The notes below the pieces were generated by a model that saw only the letters and a program-made list of their open reading frames with translations, had not been told where the DNA came from and made no database searches. 64,000 nt of DNA, from contig NZ_CP163439.1 of NCBI RefSeq assembly GCF_041052385.1, positions 8,545,001 through 8,609,000 of the forward strand, written 5' to 3'. The position numbers were made by a program, and so were the translations under genes. Shown piece after piece: positions 7,984 through 15,950 of this stretch (position 1 is its first letter; each line of letters opens with the position of its first letter). The DNA comes from Streptomyces sp. R28. Its GTDB lineage: Bacteria; Actinomycetota; Actinomycetes; Streptomycetales; Streptomycetaceae.

Positions 7984-9327
7984 TCAGCCCTTGACGCTGA
8001 TGCCGCGCTGCTTGAGGTCGTTGACCGTCCACTCCTGCATGTGCGCCAGGAGGTCGGTGACCTTCTGCTTCTTGCTGACGACCTTGGCCCACTCGGCCTG
8101 CATCTCGGTGAACATCGCGGTCCAGTTCGGACCGAAGGTCCAGCCGGTCCGGACGGTGCCCAGGCTGTCCGTGACGACCTTCTTCGCCGGCTCGTAGTTC
8201 TTGCCGAGCAGCTTCTCGGAGATCGCTTCGGAGACGTACGACTCGCTGTCCGCGAGCGCCGGCATCACACCGCTGCCGGTCTCCGGGCTCGCCATGGTCT
8301 TGACCGCTCCGGTGTCCGTGGACATCCACAACGCCGCCTGGGCCGCCTGCTCCTGGTACTTGCACTGCTCGCTGACCAGGGTCAGGTTGCCGCTCTGGTT
8401 GGTACCGGCCGGCGTCTGGGCAGCCTCGCCCGCGAAGGCCGGCCACGGGGCGAGCGCCCAGTCGCCGAAGGACTTGGTGAAGTTCTGCACCATGCCGGAC
8501 ATCTGCCAGGTGGAGATCTGCCGGGTCGCGGTGGCGCCTGTGTCGAAGCTGCGCTGCACGGCCGCGTAGTCGGCGAAGGACAGCTTGGCGTTCAGGTCGT
8601 TGTCGATGATCTCCTGGATCACCTCGGCGGCCTTCAGGGTGCCCTCGTCCTGGAAGTCGATCTTCCAGGAGTCGCCGTCGATGCTGTACCAGTTCGCCCC
8701 GGCCTGCATGGCCAGCACCTCCAGGGTGCTCGGGTCCTCACCGGCGTAGTTGGTGACCTTGATGTCGTGCTTCTTCAGTTCCTTGCCGGCGGCGATGAAG
8801 TCGTCCCAGGTCGTCGGGGCCTTCAGGCCGTACTTCTTGAAGATGTCGGTGCGGTAGATGGTGAAGGCCGGTGCCGAGGCGGTGGGGACGCCGTAGACCT
8901 TGCCCTGGACCTGGCCGGTGGCCCACGAGCCGGTGTTGAACTTGTCCTTGTCGGCCTCGACGTACTTGGTGATGTCGGCGAGCGCACCCTGCGCGACCCA
9001 GCTGGTCACGTACTCACCGGTGTTCTGCAGCAGACAGGGCGCGTTGCCCGCCTTGACGGCGTTGGTCAGCTGCTTCTGCATGGTCAGCTGGTCGGTGACC
9101 TTCGTGTACTTGAGCTGAACGTCCTTGTGGCCGGCGTTGAACGCCTTGACGACGGCCTCCTGGCCGTTGGCCCAGCCCCAGAAGTCGAGGGTGACGGGGC
9201 CGGAGGCGTTGGAACCGGAGTCCGAGTCCGTGGAGCCGGATCCGCCACAGGCGGCGAGCAGACCTGTCAGAGCGATTCCCGCAACGGCGGCGGAGGCGAA
9301 CCTTCTCCGGGGGCTGGTGAAGTTCAT
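7984..9327 (-). CDS. extracellular solute-binding lipoprotein of sugar ABC importer
   Basis: A 447 aa binding protein with a type II signal: basic start (SPRRRF), hydrophobic core, then lipobox LLAAC (Cys about residue 27) and a Ser/Gly/Asp linker. The mature part is family 1 (MalE-like), with the opening TLDFWGWANGQEAVVKAFN. It should be anchored outside the membrane and deliver an oligosaccharide to the two permeases. The start is supported by GAAGGA about 10 nt upstream. First gene of the operon; its promoter region (9328-9690) contains an AACCGATT operator-like box. Substrate inferred as a pentose oligomer from the linked GH43. Confidence 0.93.
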   Translation of the reverse strand: MNFTSPRRRFASAAVAGIALTGLLAACGGSGSTDSDSGSNASGPVTLDFWGWANGQEAVVKAFNAGHKDVQLKYTKVTDQLTMQKQLTNAVKAGNAPCLLQNTGEYVTSWVAQGALADITKYVEADKDKFNTGSWATGQVQGKVYGVPTASAPAFTIYRTDIFKKYGLKAPTTWDDFIAAGKELKKHDIKVTNYAGEDPSTLEVLAMQAGANWYSIDGDSWKIDFQDEGTLKAAEVIQEIIDNDLNAKLSFADYAAVQRSFDTGATATRQISTWQMSGMVQNFTKSFGDWALAPWPAFAGEAAQTPAGTNQSGNLTLVSEQCKYQEQAAQAALWMSTDTGAVKTMASPETGSGVMPALADSESYVSEAISEKLLGKNYEPAKKVVTDSLGTVRTGWTFGPNWTAMFTEMQAEWAKVVSKKQKVTDLLAHMQEWTVNDLKQRGISVKG

Positions 9328-9754
9328 CTGACCGTGATCCTTCGGAATGAGAGCGTTCTATCGGAACGGCGGCGGCTCGGTGGTGCCGGCCAGGAACGGC
9401 GGCCGGAAATCATCGGCTCGCGGTTGCGGGGGGTCGGCCAAGCAGAAGCTGTAGTAAGCGGTTGCAGGGACGGTAGGCCGACGCCTTCGGTCATAGCAAG
9501 AGGTGCGCGGCAATTTGTTACTTCGGTTTGTCAGTGGGATCACCCCGTGGTGACACGGCGGCGGCTCGCGGCTGCTGCCGCATATCCGCAGGTCACGCAC
9601 GTCTGGCCGAGAGCTGTGCAGACCGGGGGCGAGGCTCTCGGCAGCGCGGAGAAGGTGCGAAAAACTTGAAGAAACCGATTACGTAACGCATGCTCAGTCG
9701 CGCTTCAAAGGGATGCGCGGGTGGGGGCGCGATCGGCCTCGGCGCTGCACCGCG
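9328..9754. other. promoter region of the first importer operon
   Basis: No gene is supported in this 427-base stretch upstream of the binding-protein gene. It contains a near-palindrome GAGAGCGTTCT (9342-9352) just upstream of the ribosome binding site, and the box GAAACCGATTAC at 9671-9682. That box matches the AACCGNTT class seen near the LacI genes and the second importer. I cannot place -35 and -10 boxes with confidence. Confidence 0.5.
9671..9682. promoter_or_regulatory. AACCGNTT-class operator-like box
   Basis: GAAACCGATTAC, with core AACCGATT at 9673-9680, lies about 345 bp upstream of the binding-protein start. It is one of six such boxes in the window, all in promoters of importer or LacI genes. 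The call rests on recurrence only. Confidence 0.4.
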
Positions 9755-9806
9755 CGCCGGTCAGCCCCGCAGGCCAGTCCCGCAGGCCAGTCCCGCCGGT
9801 CAGCCC
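9755..9806. repeat. four 13-bp units in A-B-B-A order
   Basis: Four contiguous 13-mers: CGCCGGTCAGCCC, CGCAGGCCAGTCC twice, then CGCCGGTCAGCCC. The array overlaps the last codons and stop of the LacI gene on the minus strand. The units differ at only a few positions. Function unknown; probably slippage. Confidence 0.85.
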
Positions 9807-10888
9807 TTCCGGGTCGGCGGCCGTACGGAGTTGCGTACGACGACATGGGTGCCCAGCACCAGATGGTCGCCGTCACTGCCCTTGCGGCGCCCCGCGGTGC
9901 CCTCCCGCCGGTCGGCCACGGCACGCAGCGCGACCCGGCCCATCTCCTCGTACGGCACGTGCACGGTGGTGAGTTGGGGGGTGAGCTGGGAGGCGAGCGG
10001 AATGTCGTCGTAGCCGACGATCGACACGTCCTCGGGCACCCGCAGCCCCGCCGCGCGCAGCGCCTGCATAGCCCCGGCGGCGACCACATCCGTCCCGGCG
10101 AGGACGGCGGTGAAGTCCGGCGTCTCCTCCAGGGCGGTCTCGACGGCCTCGTACCCGTGCTCGTAGTCGTACGGGCCATGCCGAACCAGCCGCGGCTCGA
10201 ACGGCACTCCGTACGCCTCGAAGGCGCGCTCGGCGCCTCTCAAACGGCCCTGGGCGGTGGTGAGTTCGGCGTGCCCCGGCAGCACGAGAACCCGACGGTG
10301 CCCGGCCGACAGCAGATGGCTGGCCATGGCATAGGCGCCGCCTTCGTTGTCGTAGTCCACCGTCGTCGCCGGCACATCACCCTCCAGCGGCGGTCTGCCC
10401 ACCAGCACCAGATGCGATCCGGCGGCGTCGAGGGAACGGGCGAACCTGGCCATGCGCAGCTGGTACTCGTCGTAGTCGTAGGCCCCGCCCAGCAGCACCA
10501 CCGCGGCGACGCCCTGCTGGCGCATCAGGTTGACCAGCGCGAGCTCCCGCTCGGGATCGTCACCCGTGGTCCCCACCAGCGAAAGCCAGCCACGCAGCGT
10601 GGCAGCACCCTCCACGCCCTTCGCCACATGGGCGAACGCGGCGCCGGTGATGTTGTTGATGAGGATGGCCACGGTGGGCGTACCGCCGCCGGCCAGGGAG
10701 CGGGCGTGGGCGTTGGTGACGTAGTCCAGGTCCCCAACGACCTTCATCACCCGGCGGCGCAGATCATCCGACACCGGGTAGTTGCCGGACAGGACGCGCG
10801 ACACGCTGGCGACGGAGACGCCCGCGCGCTCCGCGACGTCCCGGATGGTCGCCCGACCGGCATCACCGGCCACCTTGCGCTGACTCAC
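9800..10888 (-). CDS. LacI-family regulator (paralogue of the 26-27 kb regulator)
   Basis: A 362 aa LacI-family repressor: helix-turn-helix TIRDVAERAGVSVASVSRVLSG (about residues 14-35), hinge with ARSLAGG, and a sugar-binding domain with VSIVGYDDIPLASQLTPQLTTVHVPYEEMG. The C-terminus ends in LGTHVVVRNSV, as in the regulator at 25983-27038, so the two are close paralogues. It is transcribed toward the first importer operon and away from the dehydrogenase gene. A GGAAACCGTATCC box 35 bp upstream of the start may be an autoregulatory operator. Effector unknown. Confidence 0.92.
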   Translation of the reverse strand: MSQRKVAGDAGRATIRDVAERAGVSVASVSRVLSGNYPVSDDLRRRVMKVVGDLDYVTNAHARSLAGGGTPTVAILINNITGAAFAHVAKGVEGAATLRGWLSLVGTTGDDPERELALVNLMRQQGVAAVVLLGGAYDYDEYQLRMARFARSLDAAGSHLVLVGRPPLEGDVPATTVDYDNEGGAYAMASHLLSAGHRRVLVLPGHAELTTAQGRLRGAERAFEAYGVPFEPRLVRHGPYDYEHGYEAVETALEETPDFTAVLAGTDVVAAGAMQALRAAGLRVPEDVSIVGYDDIPLASQLTPQLTTVHVPYEEMGRVALRAVADRREGTAGRRKGSDGDHLVLGTHVVVRNSVRPPTRKG

Positions 10889-10922
10889 CCTTGCGGCTCC
10901 TTCACCGTCGCGCCTGCCTCAC

Positions 10923-10940
10923 GGAAACCGTATCCCATGG
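10923..10940. promoter_or_regulatory. operator-like box upstream of LacI gene
   Basis: GGAAACCGTATCCCATGG closely matches GGCAACCGGTTCCCATGC, found at 27102 upstream of the paralogous LacI gene. The shared position and sequence suggest autoregulation or cross-regulation by the two paralogues. Confidence 0.55.
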
Positions 10941-11056
10941 TGTCTTTCGGCCCACTGTGCCCGCGTCGCGTGCGGCAACGGCCCGGTCGGTGACGTGCCG
11001 CGAGCCGCGTAACGGGTCTGCCGGTGGCGTGCCGGCACCCGGCGCCGCCCCACCCC

Positions 11057-12070
11057 TCACGCCACCCGAGCCAGATCGGCATGCCGCACCTCATGCACCA
11101 GCGGCTCGCCTGCCACCACCCGCTCCAACTCCTCCACCACGATCCGCCCGAGCCGCTCCAGCTCGTTCCCGAGCGACCCTGCGACATGAGGCGTGAGGAA
11201 GACGTTCGGCAGGTGATACAGCGGCGACCCCGCGGGCAACGGCTCCGGCTCGGTCACGTCGAGGATGGCGTGCAGCCGCCCGGAGACGAGCTCGTCCGTG
11301 AGCGCCACGGGATCGACGAGCGCACCCCGCGAGGTGTTGATCAGCACACCCCCGTCCCGGATCAGGCCGAGGCGCTCCCCATCGAGCATCCGGTACGTCT
11401 CGGGGATGTCCGGCGCGTGCAGGCTGACGATGTCGCTGTGCCGCAGGAGGTCCTCCAGCGACAGCAGTTCGGCGCCGAGTTCGGCGGCCTCGGCGGGGCT
11501 GACGTACGGGTCGTGCAACAGCACCGTGAAGTCGAACGGCCGCAGCAGGTCCAGCAGCCGTCTGCCGACCCGCGAGGCGCCGATGACGCCGACCCGGCGG
11601 CCGACGTTGCCGATCGGGGCGGTCTCGCCGTGAGTCGGGTAGGCGTGCGTGGCACGGAAGCGCTCCCGGAAGGAGAAGGTGTCCTTCCCGGCGAGCAGGA
11701 TCATGGCGAGCGTGTACTCGGCGACCGGCAGCGCGTTGGCGGTGACCGCGCTGGAGACGGTGACCCCGGCCTTCCACAGCGCGTCGCCGACCAGTGAGCG
11801 GACCGAGCCGGCGGCGTGCAGCACGGCGCGCAGCCCGGGCGCGGCCGCGAGGACGTCGGCGTCGAGCCGGGGGCAGCCCCAGCCGGTGATCAGCACCTCG
11901 GTCCGGGCGAGGACCTCGGCCGCTGCCGGGTCGGTGAAGTCCTGCACGACGAGCGCCGGGTCGAGTGCGGATGCCTGCTTCAGCCGGGCCATGAGCGGCG
12001 GCGGGAAGAGCAGGGGGAGGTGCACCGGATCCATCGCGAACACGGCCCTCGGTGGGAGCGGGCTGGGCAT
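11057..12070 (-). CDS. D-2-hydroxyacid dehydrogenase, NAD-dependent
   Basis: A 337 aa cytoplasmic oxidoreductase of the D-isomer-specific 2-hydroxyacid dehydrogenase family. The Rossmann part has VGVIGASRVGRRLLDLLRPF, in which the usual GxGxxG is altered to GASRVG. Catalytic residues are the Arg in LINTSRGALVD, the Glu in VTEPEPLP and the His in LTPHVAGS. It may reduce or oxidise a sugar-acid breakdown product, in keeping with pectin or uronate catabolism next door, but the substrate is not evident. The promoter carries an imperfect AGAAAGCGTCTTCT operator at 12104-12117, so it probably belongs to the same sugar regulon. Confidence 0.88.
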   Translation of the reverse strand: MPSPLPPRAVFAMDPVHLPLLFPPPLMARLKQASALDPALVVQDFTDPAAAEVLARTEVLITGWGCPRLDADVLAAAPGLRAVLHAAGSVRSLVGDALWKAGVTVSSAVTANALPVAEYTLAMILLAGKDTFSFRERFRATHAYPTHGETAPIGNVGRRVGVIGASRVGRRLLDLLRPFDFTVLLHDPYVSPAEAAELGAELLSLEDLLRHSDIVSLHAPDIPETYRMLDGERLGLIRDGGVLINTSRGALVDPVALTDELVSGRLHAILDVTEPEPLPAGSPLYHLPNVFLTPHVAGSLGNELERLGRIVVEELERVVAGEPLVHEVRHADLARVA

Positions 12071-12103
12071 GGCTCTCCTGAGACACTGGACGGAAACATT
12101 TTC

Positions 12104-12117
12104 AGAAAGCGTCTTCT
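12104..12117. promoter_or_regulatory. imperfect AAGCGCTT-class operator
   Basis: AGAAAGCGTCTTCT is a 14-bp palindrome with two mismatched pairs, about 34 bp upstream of the dehydrogenase ATG. Flanks GGAAAC and CTACC also match the site at 4419-4440 before the first LacI gene, which strengthens the link between the two promoters. Confidence 0.55.
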
Positions 12118-12379
12118 ACCGTAGATCTGGCGGAAGGGCCGGTCAATCACCCGGATGAGGAGCGGAGTTCCGGAGAGCGTGCGGGTGGCGTGCTGGGTCT
12201 GCCCCTGTCAGGAGCGACTCACACCGAAATCGGTTTCCTGGCGTTCCCGTGTTCCTGTGCGTTTCCGTGTGCGTTCCCGCGTCCACGAGGGTCCCCGAGT
12301 GCTCCGGTGCATCCGGTCGAGCGGGCCGAGCGGGCCGACCCGACCGCACTTCCCACCTCGTCGAGGGGCGCAACTGCCG

Positions 12380-12392
12380 ACAACCGGTTCCC
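12380..12392. promoter_or_regulatory. AACCGGTT operator-like box, distal copy
   Basis: ACAACCGGTTCCC contains the self-complementary AACCGGTT. A second copy lies 189 bp downstream, a spacing compatible with looping between two repressor-bound sites. Role inferred from recurrence upstream of the LacI genes. Confidence 0.5.
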
Positions 12393-12502
12393 GCCATCCC
12401 AGTCGGCCCCTCTGCTCGCATCCCCGCCGACTGCGCTGATCAGGCCATGTTTCCGAGGCCTCGTCGGCCCTCGGCGACCATGAAGCCGAGGTTACACAGT
12501 CT

Positions 12503-12530
12503 TTTCGAAAGTTCGCCCAGGCTCTTGACG
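12503..12530 (+). promoter_or_regulatory. CGAA-N2-TTCG box and -35-like TTGACG
   Basis: CGAAAGTTCG (12506-12515) is followed by CAGGCTC and then TTGACG (12525-12530), which resembles a -35 element. A convincing -10 is not visible. The box and tail match 4502-4524. Probably part of the promoter of the second importer operon. Confidence 0.5.
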
Positions 12531-12568
12531 CCGTTTACGGACCAGAAGAAGCTCTGCCCCAACGCACG

Positions 12569-12581
12569 ACAACCGGTTGCC
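12569..12581. promoter_or_regulatory. AACCGGTT operator-like box, proximal copy
   Basis: ACAACCGGTTGCC, with the perfect 10-bp palindrome CAACCGGTTG at 12570-12579, lies 79 bp upstream of the binding-protein start and downstream of the -35-like hexamer. A repressor bound here would block transcription of the importer and lyase operon. Confidence 0.55.
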
Positions 12582-12657
12582 ATTTTGGCCGGTTCCCGAC
12601 CGTCGGATCGCTCCATGGTCGATATCTCGAACGAGAAGAGCAGGAGGTGGTGCGTTC

Positions 12658-14019
12658 ATGCGCCCACATGCCGGTGCATCACTGAGCCGCCGCCGTTTTC
12701 TCGGCCTCTCCGCAGGCGGAGCCGTGGGCGGCGCGGTGGGCGGCGCGGTGGCGCTGAGCGGCTGCGCGCTCCAGGTGTCCACTGGGGTCGGCGGATCGGG
12801 TGAGACCGTCACGGTGATGGTCAACTCCGGCGACATCCTCCCGGAGCAGGTCCAGCAGGCCAAAAAGGCCCTCGGCATCAAGATCGTCCTGGTGAAGTAC
12901 GACATCACCAAGCTGATCGCGATGCTCACCAGCGGCAGCCCGCCCGATCTGGTGCGCGGCGTCGGTGCCGTGGACCTGCCGTTCTTCGCGGCGCGGGACG
13001 TGGCCGAGGAACTGGACCCCTACTTCGCCCGGAGCAGCGTCCTGCAGCCGGCCGATCTGGACCCCGTCAACGACCTGTGGCGCTACGACGGCCGTACCCA
13101 GGGCAAGGGCCCGCGCTACGGCATGGCCAAGGACTTCTCCCAGGACTCCATGTACTGGTACAACACCGCGGCCTTCGACAAGGGCGGTGTCGACTACCCG
13201 CCGGAGACCGAACCGGTCACGTACGAGGAGTGGCTCGACAACGCCAAGCGCCTCGTGCAGCGCAAGAGCGGCCAGACCACCGTCTTCGGCGGCAGTTTCA
13301 ACGGGCTGACCCGGGCCACGCTGCTGGCGACCATGACGGCCTCCGCCGGAGGGAGTCTCTTCAACGACGACTTCTCCCGGGTCGACTTCACCACCCCCGA
13401 GGCCCGCAAGGCCCTGGCCTGGTACGTGGACTACGCCAAGACCAAGGTCGGGCCGAGCCTCATCCAGCCCGACCCCAATGGCTGGGACGGCCCCACCTAC
13501 CAGGCCGGGCGGATGGCCATGTCGAACTCCGGCTACTGGATGGGCGGCATGATCGGCGCCGACAAGAAGCTGGCGAAGGTGTCCCGCCTGGCGGCCGCCC
13601 CGATGTTCGCGGGCGGTGAGCGGATCAGCGCCTGCCAGGGCGGCACCGGCCTGTGGATGCCGCGCGGGGCGAAGAACAAGGACGCCGCATGGCGGGTCTT
13701 CGAGTGGTTCTTCGGCGAGGAGCCGGCCAAGGCGCGCGCCTCCGGCGGCTGGGGCATCCCCACGCTGAAGTCGCTGCGGTCGCTGATGCCGGCCGAGGAG
13801 GACTACCAGAAGCGGGTGTTGGAGGTGCAGGGGAACGAGCTCAAGCACTTCTCGGTCGTCTCCTTCACCCCCTACACACGCGCCGACGCGCTCGACGCCC
13901 TCTTCAACCAGATCGCCCCCGCCGCGATGAACGGCCGGATCTCCGTCGACACCCTCGCCGGGCGCCTGAACTCGGCCATCAACGAGCAGCTGAAGCGCGG
14001 TAAGGAGCAGGTGGGATGA
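12658..14019 (+). CDS. Tat-secreted solute-binding lipoprotein of second sugar importer
   Basis: A 453 aa binding protein with an unusual leader: twin-arginine motif SRRRFLGLS followed by a Gly/Ala-rich core that repeats GGAVGGAVGGAVAL and a lipobox LSGC (Cys about residue 37). It is therefore a Tat lipoprotein, folded before export. The mature part is an extracellular family 1 sugar-binding fold. ATG at 12658 follows AGGAGG at 12642-12647. It overlaps the next gene by 4 bp (ATGA). It opens the lyase operon, so the cargo is probably an unsaturated or uronate-containing oligosaccharide. Confidence 0.92.
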   Translation: MRPHAGASLSRRRFLGLSAGGAVGGAVGGAVALSGCALQVSTGVGGSGETVTVMVNSGDILPEQVQQAKKALGIKIVLVKYDITKLIAMLTSGSPPDLVRGVGAVDLPFFAARDVAEELDPYFARSSVLQPADLDPVNDLWRYDGRTQGKGPRYGMAKDFSQDSMYWYNTAAFDKGGVDYPPETEPVTYEEWLDNAKRLVQRKSGQTTVFGGSFNGLTRATLLATMTASAGGSLFNDDFSRVDFTTPEARKALAWYVDYAKTKVGPSLIQPDPNGWDGPTYQAGRMAMSNSGYWMGGMIGADKKLAKVSRLAAAPMFAGGERISACQGGTGLWMPRGAKNKDAAWRVFEWFFGEEPAKARASGGWGIPTLKSLRSLMPAEEDYQKRVLEVQGNELKHFSVVSFTPYTRADALDALFNQIAPAAMNGRISVDTLAGRLNSAINEQLKRGKEQVG

Positions 14020-15014
14020 CGGTCGACCAGATCCCCTCGGTCGCGGACCGGCCCGGCGCCGCCGCGAGTGCCGGACGCGCACCGGCCGCCGGCAGGCCAG
14101 GGCTCTCCATGACGGCGCGCAGGCACCGGGCGTTCTACATGTTCACCTCGCCCTGGATCATCGGTTTCCTGCTGCTGACCGTCACGCCGATGGTGTACGC
14201 GCTGTGGCTGAGCTTCACCACGTTCGACGGCATCTCGCCCAACTGGAAGTACGTCGGGCTCGGCAACTACCGTGAGCTGCTGAACGACCCGGTCACCTGG
14301 GACGCGCTGGGCCGGGCCGGCCTGTTCGCGGTGACGTCGGTGCCGCTGTCGATCGTCGCGGGTCTCGCCCTCGCCGTCCTGGTCAACCGGCCGATCAAGG
14401 CGCGCGGCCTGTTCCGCACACTGCTGTACCTGCCCGCCGTGGTGCCGCCGGTGGGAGCGGGCCTCGCCTTCAAGCTGCTCTTCGACCAGAACTCCGGTGC
14501 CACCAACGGTGCCCTGACCTTCTTCGGCATCGACGCGGTGGCCTGGCTCGCCGACCCCTACGCCCGCTATGTGCTGCTGATGACGGTGCTCTGGGCCGCC
14601 GGAAACGTCATGATCATCTCGCTGGCGGGGCTCCAGGACATACCCCGGGAACTCCACGAGGCGGCCCGCATCGACGGGGCGAGCGCCTGGCGCACCTTCC
14701 GCAGCGTCACCGTGCCGCTGCTGTCGCCGGTCCTGCTCTTCCAGACGGTGACCGGAATGATCGCCTCGGTCCAGACCATCATGCCGCTGCTGCTGGCCCC
14801 CCTCGGCGACACGAGCGGCATCACCACGGTCCCGCAGTCCAACTACCTCTACATGATGCACGTGTTCGCGCAGTACTTCGCGCTCGGCCGCTACGGCTAC
14901 GCCTCCGCGCTGCTGTGGGTGCTCTTCGTCCTGATCCTCGTCGTGACCGGACTCATCTTCAAGTTCACGTCCGGCGCGGTGTTCTACAACGTCGACCCGG
15001 AGGCGAAGAAGTGA
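14016..15014 (+). CDS. sugar ABC transporter permease, MalF-type
   Basis: A 332 aa membrane permease. After about 45 hydrophilic residues comes the first span (YMFTSPWIIGFLLLTVTPM), and the EAA loop reads ELHEAARIDGASAWRTFRSVTVP. Start overlaps the binding-protein stop (ATGA), and its own stop overlaps the next start (GTGA), so all three subunits are translationally coupled. The N-terminal tail rich in Ala/Pro/Arg is longer than in the first importer. Transports the cargo of the 12658 lipoprotein. Confidence 0.93.
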   Translation: MTVDQIPSVADRPGAAASAGRAPAAGRPGLSMTARRHRAFYMFTSPWIIGFLLLTVTPMVYALWLSFTTFDGISPNWKYVGLGNYRELLNDPVTWDALGRAGLFAVTSVPLSIVAGLALAVLVNRPIKARGLFRTLLYLPAVVPPVGAGLAFKLLFDQNSGATNGALTFFGIDAVAWLADPYARYVLLMTVLWAAGNVMIISLAGLQDIPRELHEAARIDGASAWRTFRSVTVPLLSPVLLFQTVTGMIASVQTIMPLLLAPLGDTSGITTVPQSNYLYMMHVFAQYFALGRYGYASALLWVLFVLILVVTGLIFKFTSGAVFYNVDPEAKK

Positions 15015-15892
15015 CCGCCACGACCGCCACCAGCCCGCCGCCCAAGTCGTCGATGGCCGACGTGCGCGTGCGGGTGCGTGGCAAGCGCCTCGTCCTCTAC
15101 ACGGTCCTCGTCTCCGTCACCGGGCTGTTCCTGGGCCCCTTCGGCTGGCTGATCCTCTCCGGCCTGAAGACCCAGGGCGAACTGGCCGCCTCGCCCGTGC
15201 ACTGGCTGCCCGAGGCCTTCCAGTGGCACAACTTCGCCGACGCCTTCCACCAGATCGACTTCCTCGGCTACGCCCGCAACTCCCTGATCATCGCCCTCCT
15301 GTACGCCTCGCTCGTCACCCTCAGCTCAGCCTGGGTCGGCTTCGGCTTCGCCCGGCTCGACGCGCCCGGCAAGAAGGTGCTGTTCGGCGTCCTGCTCGGC
15401 TCGATGATGCTGCCCCAGATGGTCACCCTGCTGCCCACCTACCTGATCTTCGCCAAGGTCGGCATGGTCGACACGTACTGGCCGTGGGTGCTGTGGGGTC
15501 TGTCCGCCGCCCCGTATCTGGTGTTCCTCTTCCGGCAGTTCTTCGCGGGTCTGCCGCGCGAGCTGGAGGAGGCGGCGATCGTCGACGGCTGCGGATACTC
15601 GTCGATCTTCTGGCGGATCTTCCTGCCGCAGTCCTGGCCCGTGCTGTCCGCGAGCTTCATCATCGCCTTCACCTGGACCTGGGGCGACTACATCGCCCCG
15701 CAGCTGCTGCTGTCCACCGACCGCACCACGCTCGCGGTCGCGGTGATGACGACCTACGTCAGTGAGGCGGGCACCCCCGTCCCCGAGCTTCAGGCCGCCG
15801 CCTCCGTGATGTACGTCGTCCCGATCCTGCTGATCTTCCTGATCGCCCAGCGCGGCTTCGTCGCCGGGATGTCGACCTCCGGTCTCAAGTGA
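15011..15892 (+). CDS. sugar ABC transporter permease, MalG-type
   Basis: A 293 aa permease starting at a GTG that overlaps the upstream stop codon (GTGA); the frame is open further upstream but only as a shadow of the previous gene. Spans follow a short Arg/Lys-rich N-terminus. The EAA loop is ELEEAAIVDGCGYSSIFWRIFLP, and the C-terminus ends GMSTSGLK, typical of MalG-like proteins. No ATP-binding subunit follows, so a shared ATPase such as MsiK, known to energise several Streptomyces sugar importers, is the likely partner. Confidence 0.93.
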   Translation: MTATTATSPPPKSSMADVRVRVRGKRLVLYTVLVSVTGLFLGPFGWLILSGLKTQGELAASPVHWLPEAFQWHNFADAFHQIDFLGYARNSLIIALLYASLVTLSSAWVGFGFARLDAPGKKVLFGVLLGSMMLPQMVTLLPTYLIFAKVGMVDTYWPWVLWGLSAAPYLVFLFRQFFAGLPRELEEAAIVDGCGYSSIFWRIFLPQSWPVLSASFIIAFTWTWGDYIAPQLLLSTDRTTLAVAVMTTYVSEAGTPVPELQAAASVMYVVPILLIFLIAQRGFVAGMSTSGLK

Positions 15893-15950
15893 TCTGCCCC
15901 CCCTTGACCTTCCGTATCTCTCATCTCCCCTTTACTGAAGGAACTGCTCC

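Larger units (their letters stand above)
12071..12657. other. divergent control region between dehydrogenase and second importer operon
   Basis: This 587-base stretch has no gene I can support but is the richest regulatory region of the window. Reading left to right: an AAGCGCTT-class variant near the dehydrogenase start, ACCGAAATCGGT (12223-12234), two ACAACCGGTT boxes (12380 and 12569), a CGAA-N2-TTCG box at 12506 and a TTGACG hexamer at 12525. The ribosome binding site AGGAGG at 12642 serves the binding-protein gene. Confidence 0.65.

Noticed and set aside
12679..14082. 467-codon minus-strand frame opposite the second binding protein
   Set aside because: Shadow frame; the plus-strand lipoprotein has ribosome site, signal and family features.
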